Source: Ollibium composti
Lineage (GTDB): Bacteria; Pseudomonadota; Alphaproteobacteria; Rhizobiales; Rhizobiaceae
Reading direction: 5' to 3'
Length of the DNA stretch: 50,793 bases
Assembly: GCF_004801285.1 (NCBI RefSeq)
Contig: NZ_SSNY01000019.1
Location: 1 to 50,793 of the forward strand
This document shows positions 25,898 to 33,858 of this stretch, piece after piece; position 1 is the first letter of the stretch, and the number at the start of each line of letters is the position of its first letter. A program made the position numbers and the translations under genes. The notes under the pieces were generated by a model. That model was not told where the DNA came from. It did not search any database and worked only from the letters and a program-made list of their open reading frames with translations.

Positions 25898-26194
25898 ATG
25901 CGTAAATTGATGTTCACTGCCCTGGTCTCTGCCGTCATGGCGGTGCCGACGGCGACGTTCGCTGCCGGCTTCACCACTTACGGGAAGATCGGAAGCCTGA
26001 ATGCAAAGGCAAATACCGTGCGTCTGGTCAACGGCGACTCCTTCAGGCTGCCGTCTGGCGTCGATCTTGCGGGTTTCAGCGTCGGCCAGACGGTCAAGAT
26101 CACCTGGAACACACAAAGTCCCAGTTCGATTGAAGTTGGACGCAACATGACGATATTCGAGCTGAAGGCCACAGGCATCAGTGCCGTGGATTGA
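25898..26194 (+). CDS. DUF1344 secreted small protein
   Basis: Protein of 98 aa with a clear signal peptide (MRKLMFTALVSAVMAVP..., cleavage near AFA-AG at residue 23). The mature part is a compact beta domain with GKIGSLNAKANTVRLVNG and FSVGQTVKITW, matching the DUF1344 family found mainly in rhizobia. Function unknown; periplasmic location expected. AGGAGAAGAAA precedes the ATG. A strong terminator follows, so it is a single-gene unit. Confidence 0.85.
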   Translation: MRKLMFTALVSAVMAVPTATFAAGFTTYGKIGSLNAKANTVRLVNGDSFRLPSGVDLAGFSVGQTVKITWNTQSPSSIEVGRNMTIFELKATGISAVD

Positions 26195-26220
26195 TTGTCG
26201 TCCGATCGCAGATGTCGATA

Positions 26221-26254
26221 CGAAGGCAGAGCCGGTCGAAAGGCTCTGCCTTCG
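26221..26254 (+). terminator. 13-bp perfect stem-loop terminator after the DUF1344 gene
   Basis: CGAAGGCAGAGCC, loop GGTCGAAA, then the exact reverse complement. It starts 27 bp after the stop codon. It lacks a strong T-run, but the stem is long and GC-rich. Confidence 0.65.
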
Positions 26255-26373
26255 CATCAGGGTTCAAGCTGACTGATTGTCGATGCGTCTCGGGAGCAGC
26301 CCGTAACGCTCTATTTCGGACGGTTTCCGCCTGACGCGCTTGAGGCCGAACCATCCATCCCGGGAGTGTTGCC

Positions 26374-26880
26374 ATGAGAACTGCAGCGTCGTCGGAAGCT
26401 CTGCGCGGGCCTGACTGCCTGGACCTCCGACGTCCCGGGCCCTCGGCACAAATTCCCGACATTGATGCTGTGATCAAAGCTCTGTCGATCGCGCTTCGCT
26501 CACTCGTCGCCGACGATCCGTTGCTGACTCTCGCGGCGGCGCGAGCCGCGCAATTGACCCGTTGCGCCTTTGGCCTTGCCACCCATATCGAGCTGGCCAA
26601 GCTGCAGGGAGAGCATCCCATGCGGCTCTGCCATCTCTCGGCCTGGCGCGATTCGAACCTGTTCGGCCCGCGTGAGCGCGCCGCGCTCGAATGGGTGGAG
26701 ATCATGGCGCTGTCACCGGCGTCGGTCGGCCCGGAACTGACCGGCCGTTTTGTTGACGTCGATCTCTCCTCGAAAAACATTTCCGATCTGAGCCTCGTGG
26801 TCGCGTCCGTCAATCTGTGCCACCTGCTGCGGTCGACGGTGACGGCCATTGGCCCGGCGCGAATTCGGCGTGCCGGGTAG
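26374..26880 (+). CDS. AhpD-like protein lacking the resolving cysteine
   Basis: Protein of 168 aa. Its core aligns with the AhpD-like protein at 23479-23943: LSAWRDSNLFGPRERAALEW matches LDAWRESPLYTDRERAALAW, and the C-terminal SLVVASVNLCHLL matches LTVMIGAINLWNRL. The redox motif CxxCxxxH is reduced to C64-A-F-G67-L-A-T-H71, so the second cysteine is gone. Disulfide-based peroxidase chemistry is unlikely unless another cysteine substitutes. It may be a decarboxylase-like or regulatory relative. Upstream: the DUF1344 terminator; downstream: a motif copy and a secreted hydrolase. Confidence 0.7.
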   Translation: MRTAASSEALRGPDCLDLRRPGPSAQIPDIDAVIKALSIALRSLVADDPLLTLAAARAAQLTRCAFGLATHIELAKLQGEHPMRLCHLSAWRDSNLFGPRERAALEWVEIMALSPASVGPELTGRFVDVDLSSKNISDLSLVVASVNLCHLLRSTVTAIGPARIRRAG

Positions 26881-26892
26881 TACCGACCCTGG

Positions 26893-26904
26893 ACCTTGGT
26901 ACGG
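26893..26904 (+). promoter_or_regulatory. Copy 3 of the ACYTTGGTACRG motif
   Basis: ACCTTGGTACGG, 90 bp before the secreted alpha/beta hydrolase. TTGGTA could also serve as a -35 element with TAGGTT 16 bp downstream, so it may be promoter rather than operator. Confidence 0.4.
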
Positions 26905-26994
26905 CATCACCGATCCGTAGGTTCGATAGCGGCAAGTGTCATGCCGACGCATTTTCCGACGTGACAGCCGTCACATTCGCTCACGGAGATAGCA

Positions 26995-27780
26995 ATGAAG
27001 AAGATCACGAAAATCCTGGCGCTTGCCACAGCCCTGACGGTATCGGCCGGCATAGCGGCGCAACCGTCGATCGCGCAGTCCAGGCCGACCATCGTTCTGA
27101 TCCATGGCGCCTTCGCCGAATCTTCGAGCTGGGACGGCGTCATCGCCGAACTGGAGCGGGACGGCTATACAGCCGTCGCTGCCGCCAACCCGCTTCGCAG
27201 CGTCGCCACTGACGCCGCCGCCGTCGCGGCGGTTGTCCACTCGATCTCCGGCCCGGTCGTCCTGGTCGGTCATTCCTACGGCGGCCCGGTCGTCACCGAG
27301 GCAGCCAATGACAGCCCCAACGTCAAGGCGCTGGTCTACGTCGCCGCCTTTGCTCCCGATAATGGCGAGTCCAGCCTGTCGCTTTCGGCCAAGTTTCCCG
27401 GAAGCACGCTGGGGAACGCAATCGTCCCGGTTGAGCGCCCTGACGGTGTGCGCGATCTCTTCATCGAGCGTAGCAAGTTCCATGCACAGTTTGCTGCGGA
27501 CGTTCCGAAGGAACAGGCCGACCTGATGGCGGCCACCCAGCGACCGGTCACGGAGGCCGCGCTGGCGGAGCCGTCCGGTGATCCTGCATGGCGCAAGCTG
27601 CCGTCGTATTGGATCTATGGTTCACAGGACCGCAATATTCCGCCGGCGGTGATGCGCTTCATGGCCGAGCGCGCCCGTTCGGTGAAGACGGTCGTGATCG
27701 ACGGCGCCTCGCACGCCCTGATGGTTTCCCACCCTCACGACGTCGCCGACCTGATCGAGGCGGCCGCGACGAGACAATAA
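26995..27780 (+). CDS. Secreted alpha/beta hydrolase
   Basis: Protein of 261 aa with a Sec signal peptide (MKKITKILALATALTV..., cleavage around residue 28). The mature enzyme opens with the oxyanion motif IVLIHGAFAESSSWDGV and has the nucleophile elbow GHSYGG, an acid in SQDRNIPP and the catalytic His in DGASHALMVSHP. It resembles EstC/salicylate-esterase-like hydrolases often induced with stress genes. The substrate is unknown; periplasmic or extracellular. GGAGATAGCA precedes the ATG. Confidence 0.85.
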   Translation: MKKITKILALATALTVSAGIAAQPSIAQSRPTIVLIHGAFAESSSWDGVIAELERDGYTAVAAANPLRSVATDAAAVAAVVHSISGPVVLVGHSYGGPVVTEAANDSPNVKALVYVAAFAPDNGESSLSLSAKFPGSTLGNAIVPVERPDGVRDLFIERSKFHAQFAADVPKEQADLMAATQRPVTEAALAEPSGDPAWRKLPSYWIYGSQDRNIPPAVMRFMAERARSVKTVVIDGASHALMVSHPHDVADLIEAAATRQ

Positions 27781-27843
27781 AGCGTCGCCGCTCTTCGGTC
27801 TTCGTACGTCCGGTTCCCTTCCAGAAGTGCAGGGATAATCAGC

Positions 27844-28098
27844 ATGAAAATCCTAGTCATTGGCGCGACCGCCAGCATCCGCTCGCAAACCGTCGAGAGG
27901 CTGCGTGAAAAGGGGCATGAAGCGATGCCGGCATCGCCGCCAAGGCGCCATGTAGGCTCGCACACCGAAGCTCCCCGGGATCCCGGGTATGCGGGCCGAC
28001 ATCTGAGGCACTTCCTGGAAAGGACCTTCGCGCTGACGCGCGACCTATGGGGCAACTTGCGGCGCCTTGAAGCTGGAAATCGTCGGATACGTCGCTAG
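27844..28098 (+). pseudogene. Broken 5' copy of the NmrA-like SDR gene
   Basis: Codes for 84 aa. The first about 35 residues (MKILVIGATASIRSQTVERL...) closely match the start of the intact gene at 28159 (MKIVVIGGTGLIGSKTVERL...), including REKGHE against RAKGHE. The match then stops, and the remaining frame is Arg-rich and unlike any SDR. The Rossmann glycines are also damaged (GATASIRS instead of GGTGLIGS). A perfect 14-bp palindrome, CCCGGGATCCCGGG, lies at 27974-27987 just after the similarity ends. This looks like a decayed partial duplication. Confidence 0.65.
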
Positions 28099-28158
28099 CC
28101 GGACGCCGACGCCGGTATCCATCAATCACAAAATTCCCAAACAGAACAGGAGATAGTC

Positions 28159-28914
28159 ATGAAGATCGTCGTCATCGGTGGTACCGGCCTCATCGGTTCC
28201 AAGACAGTCGAGAGGCTGCGCGCAAAGGGCCACGAGGTCATTGCGGCCTCGCCGAATTCCGGCGTCAACACCGTCACTGGCGAGGGCCTGGCCGAAGCGC
28301 TCGCCGGAGCGCAGGTCGTCGTCGACCTGGCCAACTCGCCGTCGTTCGAGGACAAGGCGGTGATGGACTTCTTTCAGACGTCCGGCCGCAACCTGCTGGG
28401 CGCGGAAAAGACGGCCGGCGTGAAGCATCACATCGCACTTTCCGTGGTCGGCACGGACCGGCTGCAAGGCAGCGGCTATTTCCGCGGCAAGAAAGCCCAG
28501 GAGGACCTGATCCGCGAATCCGGCATTGCCTACACCATCGTCCATTCCACCCAGTTCTACGAGTTCATGGGCTCGATCGCCCAGTCCGGGACGGTCGGCG
28601 GCAAGGCTCTCGTTTCAACCGCCTTCGTACAGCCGATCGCCTCGGACGACGTCGCCGACGTGATGGCACAGGTCGCGCTGTCGGCCCCCCTGAACGGTAT
28701 GATGGAAATCGCCGGGCCGGATCGCGTTCCGCTCAACGAACTCGTGGCCCGCTACCTGAAAAAGTTCGACGACCCCCGCGAAGTGGTGGCCGATCACCAT
28801 GCTCTCTACTTCGGCGTCGAACTCGATGACGGCTCGCTCGTGCCCGGTGCCGATCCGCGCATCGGTCGGGTCCGCTTCGACGACTGGCTTCGGACTTCCG
28901 CCCGCAAGCCGTGA
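28159..28914 (+). CDS. NmrA-like atypical SDR, NAD(P)-binding
   Basis: Protein of 251 aa with N-terminal GGTGLIGS dinucleotide-binding loop (7-14), and the atypical-SDR run VDLANSPSF, HHIALSVVGTDRL, GYFRGKKAQEDLIRESGI, TIVHSTQFYEF. It lacks the classical YxxxK pair in its usual place, as is normal for NmrA/quinone-reductase-like members. AGGAGATAGTC precedes the ATG. A damaged duplicate of its 5' end sits just upstream, and a secreted cupin gene follows 49 bp downstream. Confidence 0.85.
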   Translation: MKIVVIGGTGLIGSKTVERLRAKGHEVIAASPNSGVNTVTGEGLAEALAGAQVVVDLANSPSFEDKAVMDFFQTSGRNLLGAEKTAGVKHHIALSVVGTDRLQGSGYFRGKKAQEDLIRESGIAYTIVHSTQFYEFMGSIAQSGTVGGKALVSTAFVQPIASDDVADVMAQVALSAPLNGMMEIAGPDRVPLNELVARYLKKFDDPREVVADHHALYFGVELDDGSLVPGADPRIGRVRFDDWLRTSARKP

Positions 28915-28963
28915 CGGCGAGGCGCCGTCAGATGCTTGGACTCCCAAACGAAGGACTAAAACC

Positions 28964-29365
28964 ATGATCAGGAAATTGCTTGCCCTGCCGCTGCTGGCGG
29001 CCATGGCGGCCACGCCGGCGTCGGCTCATGACGACAAGGTTGCCGTCGTCTACGACCAGCCGCTGCCCAACGTCCCCGGCAAAAGCATGAAGGGCGTGAT
29101 CGTCGAGTATGAGCCCGGCGGCTCGTCGCCTGCCCATACCCATCCTGACTCCGCCTTCATCTACGCCACCGTCCTGGAAGGGGCGATCCGCAGCCAGGTC
29201 AATGACGGTCCCGTCATCACCTACCATGCTGGCGAAAACTTTTCGGAATTTCCCGGCGATCACCATGGAGTGAGCGAGAATGCCAGCAAGACCGAACGCG
29301 CGCGCCTGCTCGCCGTCTTCGTGGTCGACACGGATGAAACGGAATTGACGACCTACGCGGAGTGA
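28964..29365 (+). CDS. Secreted cupin-domain protein
   Basis: Protein of 133 aa with a signal peptide (MIRKLLALPLLAAMAATPASA-HD, cleavage about residue 21). The cupin metal motif is visible as SPAHTHPDSAFIYATVLEG, with H residues in HTH and a second motif GDHHGVSEN. The start was placed at the ATG before the signal peptide. Small periplasmic cupins of this type are common beside redox genes, but the reaction is unknown. Likely co-transcribed with the NmrA-like gene. Confidence 0.82.
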   Translation: MIRKLLALPLLAAMAATPASAHDDKVAVVYDQPLPNVPGKSMKGVIVEYEPGGSSPAHTHPDSAFIYATVLEGAIRSQVNDGPVITYHAGENFSEFPGDHHGVSENASKTERARLLAVFVVDTDETELTTYAE

Positions 29366-29435
29366 TTCGCAGTTGGTCGTTGCGAAGCGGGCGGCGTCGC
29401 ATGCGGCGCCGCTCGTCTCTATCGAGGAGGTTTCC

Positions 29436-29873
29436 ATGCTTGTTGGACAACTCAGCTCAATGACGACGGTTCGCCTGACGATCGTCGGTGTCGACGCACC
29501 GCTGCACGAGGCGGCGGTCTCCTTCCTGAAACCCGGCATCGGATTGGTCGTCGCTTGCCGTGGAAACGGCTTGGCTGCCGGCGTTCTGAGCAAGTCGGAT
29601 CTCGTGCGCCATATGGCGACCGCGCGCGCCGAACTGGCCAGGGTATCCGCATTGATGAGCAGCCCCTTCTTCTCCTGCACGCCGGACGACGATCTCCACG
29701 CCATATGGGAAACCATGACTGCGCGGAGCCTCCAGAACGTGCCTGTGCTTGATACGGGCGCAAGACCTATCGGAGTGCTCGATATCCGCGATGCAATGAA
29801 AGCGCTGTTCGAGCAGGAGGAACTCCAGGAGAGACTTCTGGCAAACTACATTGCCGGAATCGGCTACCAATAA
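29436..29873 (+). CDS. CBS-domain pair protein
   Basis: Protein of 145 aa from the ATG at 29436, preceded by a strong GAGGAGG. Two CBS motifs: about 8-65 (TTVRLTIVGVDAPLHEAAV, GVLSKSDLVRHM) and about 75-130 (SCTPDDDLHAIWETM, IGVLDIRDAMKALF). CBS pairs bind adenine nucleotides or S-adenosyl compounds and regulate partners. No attached domain, so it probably acts on another protein or as an energy sensor. A 6-bp stem (CTGTCC/GGACAG, 29885-29900) follows the stop. Confidence 0.8.
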   Translation: MLVGQLSSMTTVRLTIVGVDAPLHEAAVSFLKPGIGLVVACRGNGLAAGVLSKSDLVRHMATARAELARVSALMSSPFFSCTPDDDLHAIWETMTARSLQNVPVLDTGARPIGVLDIRDAMKALFEQEELQERLLANYIAGIGYQ

Positions 29874-30216
29874 GCTTGTCCGTCCTGTCCCCGAGGACAG
29901 ATGTACGCGGCGGCGAAAGACGCGAAATTGAACGCGCGGGCCGTGTTAACCGGACGCGACAGGGATGATGAACGTGGGGGTTTTTCCGGTTTCTCCCCAC
30001 GGCCGACGAAGAGGCAGGCGAGCATCCAACCTGTCCGGTTCGCTCCCGACCCTGCCATGGTCGGCCAGGCGGATACATGGATTTCCATAGGATGTCCTGA
30101 CGCGGTATCGGCTGTAGCCTGCGATGATGAACTGGCAAAACCCGAAACCGGCGAGAAATGATACGCTGGACTCTGACGCGGCCGCCGTCTGGCACGGCCG
30201 CAAGGAGGACCAGCCA
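29874..30216. other. 343-bp stretch before the multi-PAS kinase
   Basis: Holds the weak hairpin at 29885-29900 and presumably the promoter of the kinase operon. The kinase frame is open back to 30124, but the strong Shine-Dalgarno AAGGAGG lies just before 30217. No other gene was recognised. Confidence 0.45.
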
Positions 30217-32838
30217 ATGACGACTGCGCTCGGGTCGGCCGCCGAAATCCTGCGGGCTGCGAAAATCGTCGAAGGCGTCGTCGGCAACGCCTGGGCGACC
30301 GACGCCGACGGCAGATTCATCTATGTGACGCCCGACGCTCTCACATTCCTCAACCTGACCCTGGACGACCTCAACACGCCCCCAGAAGAAGGGTCCCTGG
30401 GATGGAAGCGGGTGATCCATCCGGAAGACTACGAGGCTGCGGCGGCGACGTGGCGTCACAGCCTTCGCTCCGGCGAGCCCTACAATGTCGAGCATCGCAT
30501 GCTGCTGGCGAATGGCGCCTATGGTTGGGGCCGGAGCACGGGGCAGCCCCTGCACGACGGTCTCGGCCGGATACTGGGGTGGTATGGCACGGTGATCGAC
30601 GCCGGCGTTTCGACGAGCGCCGATAACCGGCCGTCATCCCAGACCACCGATGCCCCAGTGCACGACGCTGCTTCCAATACTCCGCCGCTGAACCTCGTCC
30701 ATCCCCATGACCGGCCAGCCGCGGAACAGGCGATGGCACGCGCGTTCTGGCACGGTATTCCCCAGATTGTCAGCTACCGGCGGCGCCAGGCTGACGGCAG
30801 CTATCGCTGGGCGGAACTGCGCGCCGAGCCGGGATACGCCGTCAGCGTCGATGTAGACCCCATGGTGTCCAAGCCAGGCGAAAGGTGGGCCACGTCCGAT
30901 ACGCTCGGTGAAACGGTTGAGGCCGTGCGTGGGGCCAGGGCTGTCGAGGGCTTGTTCGGTGCCGCCTTCGCGTTCGATCCGTCCGGGACGTTTACCTATG
31001 CCACGCCGATCGCCCAGACTTCCATTGCGCTCACCCTTGAGGACCTCAACGAGCCGTTGAGCGTAAACAGCTTCCTCGACGGCGGCGATCTCGGCTGGAA
31101 AAGAAGCGTGCATCCTGACGACTATGAAGATGTCGCCGCCGCCCTGCGCCGTTGCCTGCGCACAGGCGAACAGTTCCATCATGAATGGCGCGTGCTGCGG
31201 ACCAGCGGCCAATGGGTCTGGCATCGGTTCGCCGTCCGGCCGACCCACGATACCCAGGGCCGCATCACCGGATGGTACGGCGTCGGCATAGACATTGACG
31301 TCTACAAGAAGACAGAGGCGGCGCTGCGTGAAAGGGAGCGGGAGCTGTCGCAGCTCATCGATATGGTGCCCAGCCATTTGTGGCGGTTGAGTCCCGATGG
31401 CGAGCCGACCTTCTTCAACAAGCGCATGGCCGACTTTCTCGGCATGGATGCGGCGGACATGGCCAGCCCCGGCATGAGCCGGCTGGACAGGCTCATCGCC
31501 ACGGTTCATCCGGACGATGCTGCCGAATTCGGCAATGCTCTCAACCGTTCTCTCGCCAGCGGCGAGCGGTTTGCCATGCGCTATCGCCTGCGGCGCGCCG
31601 ACGGTGTCTATCACTGGATGTCGAGCCGTGCGGAACCGTTGCGCAACGAGGAAGATCGGATCGTTCAATGGTATGGCCTGTGCCATGACATTGACGATCA
31701 GGTGCATGCCGAGGACGCGTTGCGGGAAAGCGAACGCTCGCTCCGCCAACTCATCGAAACACTGCCCGCCCTGATCTACTGCGCCGCCCCCGACGGCAAG
31801 CCGATCTATCGCAGTCAGCAGCTTCGCGAATTCCTCGGTTTCAATCTGGAAGATAAGGATGAAGGGGCAAGGTCACGGTTGGTTGGCACGCTGGACGCCA
31901 TCATCCATCCAGACGACCTCGCAGTCGTCAAGGAACGGTACGGTCATTCGCTCGAATCCGGCGAACCCTATGCCCTGCAGCACCGCTTGCGGCGTTCCGA
32001 CGGCGAATATCGTTGGGTCGAGACACGGACCGCGGCGATGCGCAATGCAGAAGGCGCGATCGTGCAGTGGAATGGTGTCTGTTTTGACATTGAAGATCAG
32101 GTGCGGGCGCAGGAAGAGTTGCGCCTTTCCCAGGAGAGCCTTGCGCGGGCCAGCCAGGCGGCAAGTCTCGCGGAGCTATCCGCCTCCATCGCCCATGAGG
32201 TGAACCAGCCATTGGCGGCCGTTGTCGCCAACTCGCACGCCTGCCAGCGTTGGCTCAATGCAGATCCACCGAACCTTGAACGGGCGCAGAAGACTGTCGA
32301 GCGCATCACGCGTGACGCGAACTCTGCGGCTGATGTGGTCAATCGTATTCGTGCCCTGTTCAGACAATCGGCCGAAGCCCGTACCGGCGCCTCGATTACC
32401 GGCGTCGTTGCAGAAGCGCGTGAGGTCCTGACGGAAGAGGCTTTACGACGGGGCGCCCGCATGGACGTTGCGGTCGAGAGCGGCCTGCCGACGGTTCGAC
32501 TCGACCGCGTCCAGATCCAGCAGGTTCTGGTCAATCTGATCCGCAACGGTCTGGACGCCATGAATTCCTTGGCCGGCCCCAGGATCGTCAGCATCCGGGC
32601 GCGGCGATCGGAAGAAATGGTTCGGATCGAAATTGCCGACCGGGGACGGGGGGTGGAATTCCCCGAGAGAATATTCGAGCCATTCTTCACCACGAAAGGA
32701 GACGGGATGGGCATGGGGCTGGCGATATGTCGCTCCATCGTCGAATCGCATGGCGGGCGGCTTTGGGCGGAGAAGAATGAGCCACAGGGGGCAAAGTTCA
32801 TCTTCACATTGCCGATCGAGCCGGACGCGACGCCATGA
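30217..32838 (+). CDS. Multi-PAS sensor histidine kinase
   Basis: Protein of 873 aa without membrane segments. PAS-type repeats, each ending in a GWYG/QWYG/QWNG-type segment, lie at about 10-130, 240-365, 375-497 and 505-628; a shortened PAS-like unit lies at about 155-205. HisKA domain at about 645-715 with H660 in SIAHEVNQPLAAVVANSHA, then HATPase_c (N-box LVNLIRNGLDAM, F-box FEPFFTTKGDG, G2 MGMGLAI). This resembles FixL/TodS-like soluble PAS kinases that sense small molecules or redox state. Start chosen for its strong RBS. It overlaps the next regulator by 4 bp, so they are a cognate pair. Confidence 0.88.
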   Translation: MTTALGSAAEILRAAKIVEGVVGNAWATDADGRFIYVTPDALTFLNLTLDDLNTPPEEGSLGWKRVIHPEDYEAAAATWRHSLRSGEPYNVEHRMLLANGAYGWGRSTGQPLHDGLGRILGWYGTVIDAGVSTSADNRPSSQTTDAPVHDAASNTPPLNLVHPHDRPAAEQAMARAFWHGIPQIVSYRRRQADGSYRWAELRAEPGYAVSVDVDPMVSKPGERWATSDTLGETVEAVRGARAVEGLFGAAFAFDPSGTFTYATPIAQTSIALTLEDLNEPLSVNSFLDGGDLGWKRSVHPDDYEDVAAALRRCLRTGEQFHHEWRVLRTSGQWVWHRFAVRPTHDTQGRITGWYGVGIDIDVYKKTEAALRERERELSQLIDMVPSHLWRLSPDGEPTFFNKRMADFLGMDAADMASPGMSRLDRLIATVHPDDAAEFGNALNRSLASGERFAMRYRLRRADGVYHWMSSRAEPLRNEEDRIVQWYGLCHDIDDQVHAEDALRESERSLRQLIETLPALIYCAAPDGKPIYRSQQLREFLGFNLEDKDEGARSRLVGTLDAIIHPDDLAVVKERYGHSLESGEPYALQHRLRRSDGEYRWVETRTAAMRNAEGAIVQWNGVCFDIEDQVRAQEELRLSQESLARASQAASLAELSASIAHEVNQPLAAVVANSHACQRWLNADPPNLERAQKTVERITRDANSAADVVNRIRALFRQSAEARTGASITGVVAEAREVLTEEALRRGARMDVAVESGLPTVRLDRVQIQQVLVNLIRNGLDAMNSLAGPRIVSIRARRSEEMVRIEIADRGRGVEFPERIFEPFFTTKGDGMGMGLAICRSIVESHGGRLWAEKNEPQGAKFIFTLPIEPDATP

Positions 32839-33485
32839 ACGTGCACGACCACATCGTATTCGTCATCGACGACGATGTCCGCATCCAGGAAGCGCTCGAA
32901 GAACTGCTGGCTTCCCACGGCATCCATGCCGTCGTCTTCGGATCGGCAGGCGAATACATCGACGCCGAAAAGCCGGACGTCGCCTCCTGCCTCGTCCTTG
33001 ACGTCGAACTGCCCGACATCAACGGACTCGACCTCCAGCGCCAGATCGCCGAGGGCGATCATCCGCCGATCGTGTTCATAACCGGCCATGGAGACATTCC
33101 ATCCTCTGTCAGCGCCATCAAGCAGGGCGCGGTTGATTTCCTGACCAAGCCGTTCAGCGACGGCGACCTGATGACGGCGGTCCGAGCGGCCATCGCACAG
33201 GATCGGCAGCAACGTTCGCAGCGTGCCGACCTCGAGCTGCTCAGGCAACGGTACGCCCGACTCACGCCCCGGGAACGCGAGGTCATGCCGCTCGTCGTCA
33301 GCGGGCTTCTGAACAAGCAGGCAGCTGCCGAACTGGGTATCAGCGAAGTCACGCTGCAAATCCACCGCCGCAACGTCATGCAGAAAATGGTGGCCGCTTC
33401 TCTCGCCGATCTGGTGCGCATAGCCGAACGGCTGGAGATGCCGGTCACCCATTCGCGCCGTACCGGAGGTTCGAGTGTCGAGTAG
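32835..33485 (+). CDS. FixJ-like response regulator (first of two)
   Basis: Protein of 216 aa. Receiver residues D12-D14, D56 (CLVLDVELP), TGHGD and K105 (DFLTKPF). LuxR HTH at about 145-205 (LTPREREVMPLVVSGLLNKQ, ISEVTLQIHRRNVMQKM). The receiver is of the FixJ/StyR/TodT type. ATG overlaps the end of the PAS-kinase gene, marking the direct partner. The next gene overlaps its end by 11 bp. Confidence 0.9.
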   Translation: MNVHDHIVFVIDDDVRIQEALEELLASHGIHAVVFGSAGEYIDAEKPDVASCLVLDVELPDINGLDLQRQIAEGDHPPIVFITGHGDIPSSVSAIKQGAVDFLTKPFSDGDLMTAVRAAIAQDRQQRSQRADLELLRQRYARLTPREREVMPLVVSGLLNKQAAAELGISEVTLQIHRRNVMQKMVAASLADLVRIAERLEMPVTHSRRTGGSSVE

Positions 33486-33858
33486 AAGAAATACCGTTGC
33501 CATTGTCGATGACGACCCCAGGCTGTTGGAGTCGCTGGCGGACCTGCTCGAATCCGCCGGCTACGAGGCCCGCACCTTTTCTTCGGCGGGTACGCTGTTG
33601 GCCGGCGGGCTGCTGGACCTGGACCTGCTCATCACCGATATCGGCATGCCGGGAACGGATGGCTTCGAGCTTCGTGGCATGGTGACGAAAGAGCGCCCCG
33701 ATCTACCCATCTTTCTGATCACGGGCCGCCATGAGATCGCGGATCAGGACCGTGCCAGGGATCATAGCGGGTTCTTCCGCAAGCCTTTCGACGCTCAACA
33801 ACTGCTCGCGGCAGTGGCCGAAGCGTTAAACAACCAGGAGGGTGAAGATGAGACTTGA
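33475..33858 (+). CDS. Single-domain response regulator
   Basis: Protein of 127 aa starting at a GTG after GGAGG. A receiver only, with acidic pocket D12-D14, D55 (LLITDIGMPG), T83 in LITGRHE, and K103 (GFFRKPF); no output domain. It probably serves as a phosphate sink or relay for the PAS kinase. It lies between two FixJ-like regulators, overlapping both. Confidence 0.85.
   Translation: MSSRRNTVAIVDDDPRLLESLADLLESAGYEARTFSSAGTLLAGGLLDLDLLITDIGMPGTDGFELRGMVTKERPDLPIFLITGRHEIADQDRARDHSGFFRKPFDAQQLLAAVAEALNNQEGEDET

Noticed and set aside
27974..27987. CCCGGGATCCCGGG taken as vector or polylinker contamination
   Set aside because: The flanking DNA continues in the same composition without vector sequence, so it is treated as a natural palindrome near a recombination junction.
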